Below are positions 51,050-55,891 of a stretch of 55,891 nucleotides of DNA, piece by piece (position 1 is the first letter of the stretch; every line of letters begins with the position of its first letter). The position numbers and the translations under genes are program-made. Source of the DNA: an uncultured Lachnospiraceae bacterium. Lineage in GTDB: Bacteria; Bacillota; Clostridia; Lachnospirales; Lachnospiraceae. Below the pieces are notes generated by a model. The model was not told where the DNA came from, searched no databases, and saw nothing but the letters and a program-made list of their open reading frames with translations. The stretch is from positions 1 to 55,891 of the forward strand of contig UQWA01000020.1 in the NCBI GenBank assembly GCA_900544685.1. The letters run 5' to 3'.

Positions 51050-51126
51050 TTCCGTTATTTTGATATATTTTAGTAAAATAGTTTAGAGCAATTTTTTGTT
51101 TCAAAATTGTATAAAAGGAGATACAT

Positions 51127-51984
51127 ATGATTCACCATCTCAGCGGCATTCATGAAACGGCAGATTACCGTACCGATACACAGGTCTGCCTGTATTATAA
51201 TGATGAAAATGAAAATTACCCGCCTCACTGGCACACGCCTTTTGAAGTAATTATGCCGGTAAAAAACGGCTATACCGCGGTTGTAGGTGAACAGCATTAT
51301 GAACTGCGGGAAGGAGATATTCTACTTATCTGTCCCGGCATCGTCCATGAGCTTTTTGCGCCGGAAAGCGGAGAACGCATTATTTTTCAGCCGTCCCTGT
51401 CACAGATTCAGATCCGGGAGCTGGATCTTCTGATTTCCCTGCTCCGCCCTGCTGTACTGATTACCCCGGAAGAATTCCCGGACTTTCATCCGATTGCCAG
51501 AAGACTTATGATGGAAATCAAAGAGGAATATTTCCTGTGTGAGCCGTATTATGAGACTGCCATTTACTCCAGATTCATGCGCATTCTGGTGGATATCGGA
51601 AGGCTTCACGGAGCTCTGAAACATCCTGTATCCGATGCATCCAACAGCCGGCAAAAAGATTATCTGGACAAATTTCTTTATATCACCAACTATATCAATG
51701 AACACTTTGCAGAAGATCTGTCTCTGGAGCAGGTGGCAGATCTTGCTGGTTTCAGCAAGTACCATTTTACCCGGCTGTTTAAGCAGTATACGGACACTTC
51801 TTTTTACAAATATCTGAACCAGAAGCGCATCGACTACGCCAAAACGCTCCTTCTGGATCCAGACCTGCCTGTCATTGATGTGGCATTACAGTGCGGATTC
51901 TCCAGCCTGTCCGCATTCTTGCGGATGTTCAAACAGTTAAATAAATGCACACCGACAGAATTCCGTAATATGTATGATTACTAA
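51127..51984 (+). CDS. AraC family transcriptional regulator
   Basis: The 285-residue protein has an N-terminal cupin-like sugar-sensing domain (YPPHWHTPFEVIMPVKNG, LREGDILLICPGIVHEL) and a C-terminal pair of helix-turn-helices (about 185-285; LSLEQVADLAGFSKYHFTRLF and DVALQCGFSSLSAFLRMFK). It is divergent from the sugar-transport operon and is its likely activator, responding to a pentose or oligosaccharide. AAGGAG precedes the ATG. Confidence 0.94.
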   Translation: MIHHLSGIHETADYRTDTQVCLYYNDENENYPPHWHTPFEVIMPVKNGYTAVVGEQHYELREGDILLICPGIVHELFAPESGERIIFQPSLSQIQIRELDLLISLLRPAVLITPEEFPDFHPIARRLMMEIKEEYFLCEPYYETAIYSRFMRILVDIGRLHGALKHPVSDASNSRQKDYLDKFLYITNYINEHFAEDLSLEQVADLAGFSKYHFTRLFKQYTDTSFYKYLNQKRIDYAKTLLLDPDLPVIDVALQCGFSSLSAFLRMFKQLNKCTPTEFRNMYDY

Positions 51985-52016
51985 AAAAGACGTCTGGTTT
52001 CCCAAACGCCTTTTTT
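51985..52016. terminator. Terminator between araC-type gene and ldhA, likely bidirectional
   Basis: AAAAAAG, CGT and TGG on the left pair with CCA, ACG and CTTTTTT on the right with two single mismatches, around a short loop. It starts directly after the regulator stop codon. Confidence 0.72.
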
Positions 52017-52070
52017 ACATTCCATATAAATGTTCTTTCTACATCATCCCATACGCTTTCATCAACTGCC

Positions 52071-53054
52071 TTACGCCACTCTCCACGGATCTTCCTGTCC
52101 GCTCTCTTCCAGCATACAGCTCTGCAACGAATGTTTTACCATATCGCTGATAGCCTGATCGGTATAAAATGCCATATGTGGTGTTACAATGACATTCGGA
52201 AATCCGCGCAGGATGTACAGATCCCGCTTGCTCATCACATCGGACTTTCTGTCAAAATAGTACATACCGAATTCGTCTTCGATTACATCCAGTCCTGCTG
52301 CCCCGATCTTGCCAGATTCAATGGCATCAATCATTGCCTTGGTGTCAATCAGCCCGCCTCTGGCAGTGTTCACGATCACCACTCCGTCTTTCATCTTTGC
52401 CAGGCTCTCGGCATTGATCATATGATGATTTTCTTCTGTCAGTGGCATGTGCAGCGTAATCAGGTCACATTCCTGATATAATTTATCCAAAGAAACATAC
52501 TCTGCATATTTCTTAACCGTCTCGTTTTCATACAGATCGTGTGCATAGATCTTACACCCAAATCCTGACAGATCTTTGATCACAGCCTGTCCGATCCGTC
52601 CGGTTCCGATGACTCCCACGGTAAAGTTCGACATCTCTCCACCCTGAATACCCGGAAGGGAAAAATCATTCATTTCCGCTCTCTGCATGATCCGCTTCAT
52701 TTTGCGGATTGACATCAGCATCAACATTACTGCATAATCCGCCACACAATTCGGTGAATAAGTAGCATTGCCCACATGGACGCCCAGTTTTTTTGCTTTT
52801 TCCAGGTCAATATGGTCATAACCTATGGTTCTGGTGGATATCATCTTAATCCCCAGTTCATGGAATCTTTCCACCAGCGCTCCATCTACTTTTGTAGTAA
52901 TGATACTAATCGCATCATAGCCTTTTGCAAGATTCGCATTTTCCAGTGTCGGATCTTCATGGCAAATTCCCAGTTCTATACCAAATTCCTTCGAAAACTG
53001 TTCAAAATATGGTTCTTCATCAAATGTTCTGCAACTGTATACAAATACCTTCAT
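52071..53054 (-). CDS. ldhA: D-lactate dehydrogenase (D-2-hydroxyacid dehydrogenase family)
   Basis: The 327-residue NAD enzyme has GVIGTGRIGQAVIKDL as the nucleotide loop, the catalytic Arg in NTARGGLIDT, Glu in GLDVIEDEFG and His in VTPHMAFYTDQA. The FYT sequence after the His is typical of D-lactate dehydrogenases, as is TRTIGYDHIDL. It reduces pyruvate to D-lactate and restores NAD in fermentation. VanH-type enzymes are close relatives, but no van ligase is nearby. An ATG three codons earlier abuts AAAGGAG; ATG 53054 has the right spacing. Confidence 0.92.
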   Translation of the reverse strand: MKVFVYSCRTFDEEPYFEQFSKEFGIELGICHEDPTLENANLAKGYDAISIITTKVDGALVERFHELGIKMISTRTIGYDHIDLEKAKKLGVHVGNATYSPNCVADYAVMLMLMSIRKMKRIMQRAEMNDFSLPGIQGGEMSNFTVGVIGTGRIGQAVIKDLSGFGCKIYAHDLYENETVKKYAEYVSLDKLYQECDLITLHMPLTEENHHMINAESLAKMKDGVVIVNTARGGLIDTKAMIDAIESGKIGAAGLDVIEDEFGMYYFDRKSDVMSKRDLYILRGFPNVIVTPHMAFYTDQAISDMVKHSLQSCMLEESGQEDPWRVA

Positions 53055-53087
53055 TCTGTCCATCTCCTTTGCACATAAATTCCAGCC

Positions 53088-53166
53088 AAAGAATATACCC
53101 CACTATATTCTTTCATCAGAACTATAATCGTAAATCAAGTATAGCCTTACAAACATATAAAGTCAA
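53088..53166 (-). promoter_or_regulatory. ldhA: ldhA promoter and leader inverted repeat
   Basis: Minus-strand TTGACT (53161-53166) and TATACT (53138-53143) are 17 bp apart. In the leader, AAAGAATATA (53088-53097) and TATATTCTTT (53104-53113) form a perfect 10-bp inverted repeat with spacer CCCCAC, about 20 bp after the expected start of transcription. Confidence 0.68.
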
Positions 53167-53274
53167 CGCCGCCCAAATCATCCATTTCCTGAGAACCGCA
53201 TAAACTCAAGCTTTGTAAATGTCAAGTAGAAAAACCCTCCTTTTTTACTCTGGTTTTTTAGTAATTATTGTCCC

Positions 53275-53361
53275 TTTTCATTTTCTCCATAATGCGGTAT
53301 CATAGTACACAGACACCAGATATTGTGTTTGTATAACATTGTCAAAACTATATCTGGTTGA
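53275..53361 (+). promoter_or_regulatory. nrdD promoter with tandem NrdR boxes
   Basis: A -10 TATCAT (53299-53304) has TTTTCA/TTTCAT 17-18 bp upstream. Behind it are ACACCAGATATTGTGT (53314-53329), 14 of 16 matches to the NrdR-box consensus acaCwAtATaTwGtgt, and AAACTATATCTGGTTG (53346-53361), weaker, 11 of 16. The start-to-start distance of 32 bp is the usual three helix turns. Downstream to the ATG are CTGTCCCAT/ATGGGCAG pairing elements and a TATAAT (53457-53462) that could be a second start. Confidence 0.72.
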
Positions 53362-53487
53362 CGTGGCAGACCTTTTTCTATTTGTTTCTACTGCGTTTTC
53401 TGTATCTGTCCCATTTCTTCACAGCAAATGGATGATGGGCAGTTACAGTTTTACATTATAATACTTACATCATTTTGAGGGGTAATT

Positions 53488-55701
53488 ATGGATACATCTA
53501 CTACAACAACTAACGTAATTAAAAGAAATGGCGAAGAAGTTCACTTTGATCTGGATAAAATCGTGAGCGCAATCAAAGCTGCCAACCGTGAGGTAGACCG
53601 TCTTCACCAGTTAAATGATTTTCAGATTATGGCAATTGCCGATACGATCTCACAACAGATCCACCGTATGACACATGCTGTCAATGTGGAAGATATTCAG
53701 GATATGGTAGAGACCGGAATTATGGAGATGCGCGGCTATGAAGTTGCGCAGAAGTATGTGCGCTACCGTTATAAGCGCGAGCTTTCCCGCAAGAGTAATA
53801 CCACTGACAACGGGATTCTGGCTCTGATTGACCATATGAACGAAGAAGTGAAGCAGGAGAATTCTAACAAGAACCCTGTGATCAACTCTACCCAGAGAGA
53901 TTATATGGCTGGAGAAGTCAGCAAAGACCTGACTCGGCGTGTACTTCTTCCGGAAGATGTTGTAAAAGCTCATGAAGAGGGAATTATCCACTTTCATGAC
54001 TCCGATTATTTTGCCCAGAGAGAGCATAACTGCGACCTGCTGAATCTGGAGGATATGCTCCAGAATGGTACCGTTATCAGTGAAACCATGATTGAAAAAC
54101 CACACAGCTTCTTCACCGCCTGTAACGTTACCACACAAATTGTGGCACAGGTAGCCAGTAACCAGTACGGAGGTCAGTCTTTTACCCTCTCCCACCTGGC
54201 ACCATTTGTGGATATCAGCCGCCAGAAGCTGAGAAAGGCTGTGATTGCAGAACGTACGGAATGTGGTGAACCTCTGGACGAGTCTATTATTCAGAAAGTA
54301 ACCGAACGCCGTCTCCGCGAAGAAGTCAAGAGCGGTATTCAGACTATACAGTATCAGTTGATCACTTTGATGACCTGTAACGGTCAGGCTCCGTTTGTCA
54401 CTATCTTTATGTATCTGGACGAAGTTCCGGAAGGCCAGACCCGTGATGACCTTGCTATGATCATTGAAGAAGTGCTGATTCAGCGTATGCAGGGCGTTAA
54501 AAATGAAAAAGGTGTATGGATCACCCCGGCTTTTCCGAAGCTGATCTATACACTGGATGAAGATAATATCAGTGAAGATTCCAAGTACTGGTATCTGACA
54601 GAACTGGCAGCAAAATGTACTGCCAAACGTATGGTTCCGGACTATATCTCAGCCAAGATCATGCGTGAATTAAAGAACGGCAATGTATATACCTGTATGG
54701 GATGCCGTTCCTTCCTGACTGTGGAAGACTCCCAGCGCAACCCGGACGGTTCCCACAAGTTCTATGGTCGTTTTAACCAGGGTGTGGTTACCCTGAATCT
54801 GGTAGACGTAGCTTGCTCATCCGATGGTGATATGGATCGTTTCTGGAAGATTCTGGACGAACGTCTGGATCTCTGCCATCGTGCCCTGCGCTGCCGCCAT
54901 GAGCGTCTTCTTGGCACTGTCTCTGATGTTGCCCCGATCCTCTGGCAGCATGGTGCCCTTGCCCGTCTGAAGAAGGGTGAGACCATTGACAAGTTACTGT
55001 TTAACGGATATTCCACTATCTCACTGGGTTATGCCGGTCTCCATGAAATGTGTGTACGCATGACCGGTCATTCTCATACTGCTCCGCAGGGAAGAGATTT
55101 TGCTCTGGCCGTCATGCAGAAGCTGAATGACAAGTGTAAGGAATGGAAAGAAGCCGAACATATCAGCTACTCCGTATACGGTACCCCACTGGAGTCTACT
55201 ACTTATAAGTTTGCCAAGTGCCTCCAGAAACGTTTTGGCATTATTCCGGGTGTTACCGATAAAAACTATATCACTAACAGCTATCATGTGCATGTAACAG
55301 AGAAGATCGATGCTTTCAGTAAATTAAAGTTTGAAGCAGATTTCCAGAAGCTTTCTCCTGGCGGCGCTATCAGTTATGTAGAAGTTCCAAATCTGCAGAA
55401 CAATATTCCAGCGGTTCTTTCTGTTATGAAATTTATCTATGAGAACATCATGTATGCAGAACTGAACACCAAGAGTGATTATTGTGAGAACTGTGGCTAT
55501 GACGGAGAGATCAAGATTGTAACAGATCCATCCGGGAAGCTGGTATGGGAATGCCCAAACTGCGGCAACCGCGACCAGGCAAAACTGTTTGTAGCACGCC
55601 GTACCTGTGGTTATATCGGTACCCAGTTCTGGAATCAGGGACGTACTCAGGAGATCAAAGACAGAGTTCTGCATATGTCCTGCGGAACTTGTGATTCATA
55701 A
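53488..55701 (+). CDS. nrdD: Anaerobic ribonucleoside-triphosphate reductase
   Basis: The 737-residue glycyl-radical enzyme makes deoxynucleotides without oxygen. It begins with an ATP-cone (VIKRNGEEVHFDLDKIVSAI). Next come HFHDSDYFAQREHNCDLLNL and the substrate region, then a C-terminal zinc site with two CxxC pairs (CENCG near 665, CPNCG near 688), and the radical loop RRTCGYIGTQFWNQGRTQEIKDR near 710. Length is normal. It needs the activase NrdG, which is probably beyond the right edge. The ATP-cone gives allosteric control and the NrdR boxes transcriptional control. GAGGGG precedes the ATG. Confidence 0.97.
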   Translation: MDTSTTTTNVIKRNGEEVHFDLDKIVSAIKAANREVDRLHQLNDFQIMAIADTISQQIHRMTHAVNVEDIQDMVETGIMEMRGYEVAQKYVRYRYKRELSRKSNTTDNGILALIDHMNEEVKQENSNKNPVINSTQRDYMAGEVSKDLTRRVLLPEDVVKAHEEGIIHFHDSDYFAQREHNCDLLNLEDMLQNGTVISETMIEKPHSFFTACNVTTQIVAQVASNQYGGQSFTLSHLAPFVDISRQKLRKAVIAERTECGEPLDESIIQKVTERRLREEVKSGIQTIQYQLITLMTCNGQAPFVTIFMYLDEVPEGQTRDDLAMIIEEVLIQRMQGVKNEKGVWITPAFPKLIYTLDEDNISEDSKYWYLTELAAKCTAKRMVPDYISAKIMRELKNGNVYTCMGCRSFLTVEDSQRNPDGSHKFYGRFNQGVVTLNLVDVACSSDGDMDRFWKILDERLDLCHRALRCRHERLLGTVSDVAPILWQHGALARLKKGETIDKLLFNGYSTISLGYAGLHEMCVRMTGHSHTAPQGRDFALAVMQKLNDKCKEWKEAEHISYSVYGTPLESTTYKFAKCLQKRFGIIPGVTDKNYITNSYHVHVTEKIDAFSKLKFEADFQKLSPGGAISYVEVPNLQNNIPAVLSVMKFIYENIMYAELNTKSDYCENCGYDGEIKIVTDPSGKLVWECPNCGNRDQAKLFVARRTCGYIGTQFWNQGRTQEIKDRVLHMSCGTCDS

Positions 55702-55703
55702 AT

Positions 55704-55821
55704 CGATTTTTGACAAAACTCCCGAAAAATTTTTTTGAGGGAAATTGCGATTTTTGAACAAAATAACAAGGAACTCTTGAAAATCCAAAATGGCAAATTT
55801 CTCGATTTTTGAACAAAATAA
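55704..55821. repeat. Three direct copies of a CGATTTTTGAACAAAATAA element
   Basis: CGATTTTTGACAAAACT (55704-55720, diverged), CGATTTTTGAACAAAATAA (55748-55766) and again the exact 19-mer at 55803-55821 lie between the nrdD stop and its terminator. Copy starts are 44 and 55 bp apart. No coding frame is visible. Confidence 0.7.
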
Positions 55822-55849
55822 TTTTCTTTAAAAGCTTTTTATTACATTC

Positions 55850-55882
55850 AAAAAAGGATTCGATCAGGTCGGATCCTTTTTT
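55850..55882. terminator. Terminator downstream of nrdD
   Basis: AAAAAAGGAT and ATCCTTTTTT, with CG/CG inside, form a hairpin with A and T runs on both sides, so it can work in either direction. It lies about 150 bp after the nrdD stop. Confidence 0.85.
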
Positions 55883-55891
55883 ATGAAATCT

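Noticed and set aside
52071..53054. vanH-type resistance gene
   Set aside because: No D-Ala-D-Lac ligase, vanX or two-component system adjoins it; fermentative D-lactate dehydrogenase is more likely.

Overview
The window looks like chromosome of a low-to-medium GC Gram-positive anaerobe of the Clostridia, most likely a Lachnospiraceae gut bacterium. The signs are a GlgC/GlgD ADP-glucose pyrophosphorylase pair, SpoVG, one-chain PurL, a DnaD-like plus DnaC/DnaI-like helicase-loading pair, an oxygen-sensitive class III ribonucleotide reductase, plant hemicellulose enzymes, and exported proteins with long Glu/Ser/Thr-rich linkers. The family call is inference. No rRNA, tRNA, CRISPR array, phage or intact transposase was seen.

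Layout. 1-1470: an XRE regulator (cut by the window edge) divergent from the amino-acid exporter azlCD. 1556-10115 (minus): parvulin-like lipoprotein foldase, mfd, pth, spoVG, glgD, glgC. 10433-15462 (plus): murC, two DnaA-box clusters, dnaD-like, helicase-loader-like and prs. 15610-29737 (minus): a tightly packed run that reads, in transcription order, receptor-type Ser/Thr kinase, large double-anchored surface protein, YARHG protein, TcaA-like membrane protein, peptidoglycan amidase, CPBP protease, signal peptidase I, M18 aminopeptidase and purL. 29738-30205 has no obvious gene but holds a 189-bp imperfect inverted repeat. 30206-33986 (minus): argS, GH51 arabinofuranosidase, and the wreck of a LacI regulator joined to a GH127 enzyme. 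34308-35232 (plus): a 57-residue Cys-rich protein and a lysozyme-like protein. 35379-41170 (minus): Mrp ATPase, then marR and an unusually long RND exporter. 41339-42889 (plus): ABC-F protein. 42967-50806 (minus): sugar ABC transporter with GH3, GH43 and an MBL-fold hydrolase; 51127-51984 (plus) its divergent AraC regulator. 52071-53054 (minus): D-lactate dehydrogenase. 53488-55701 (plus): nrdD behind NrdR-type boxes.

How it works together. The carbohydrate genes form an arabinoxylan side-chain and xylo-oligosaccharide system: an AraC regulator faces a binding protein and two permeases that lack their own ATPase, and GH3, GH43 and GH51 enzymes process imported oligomers inside the cell. The GH51 gene has lost its local regulator by deletion. 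The kinase-to-signal-peptidase run reads as a cell-envelope sensing and remodelling operon and is the best candidate here for an undescribed system. The replication genes sit behind tandem DnaA boxes, which suggests coupling to DnaA.

Limits. Start codons were chosen by Shine-Dalgarno spacing; promoters and hairpins were read by eye and none has been tested. Residue positions are approximate.
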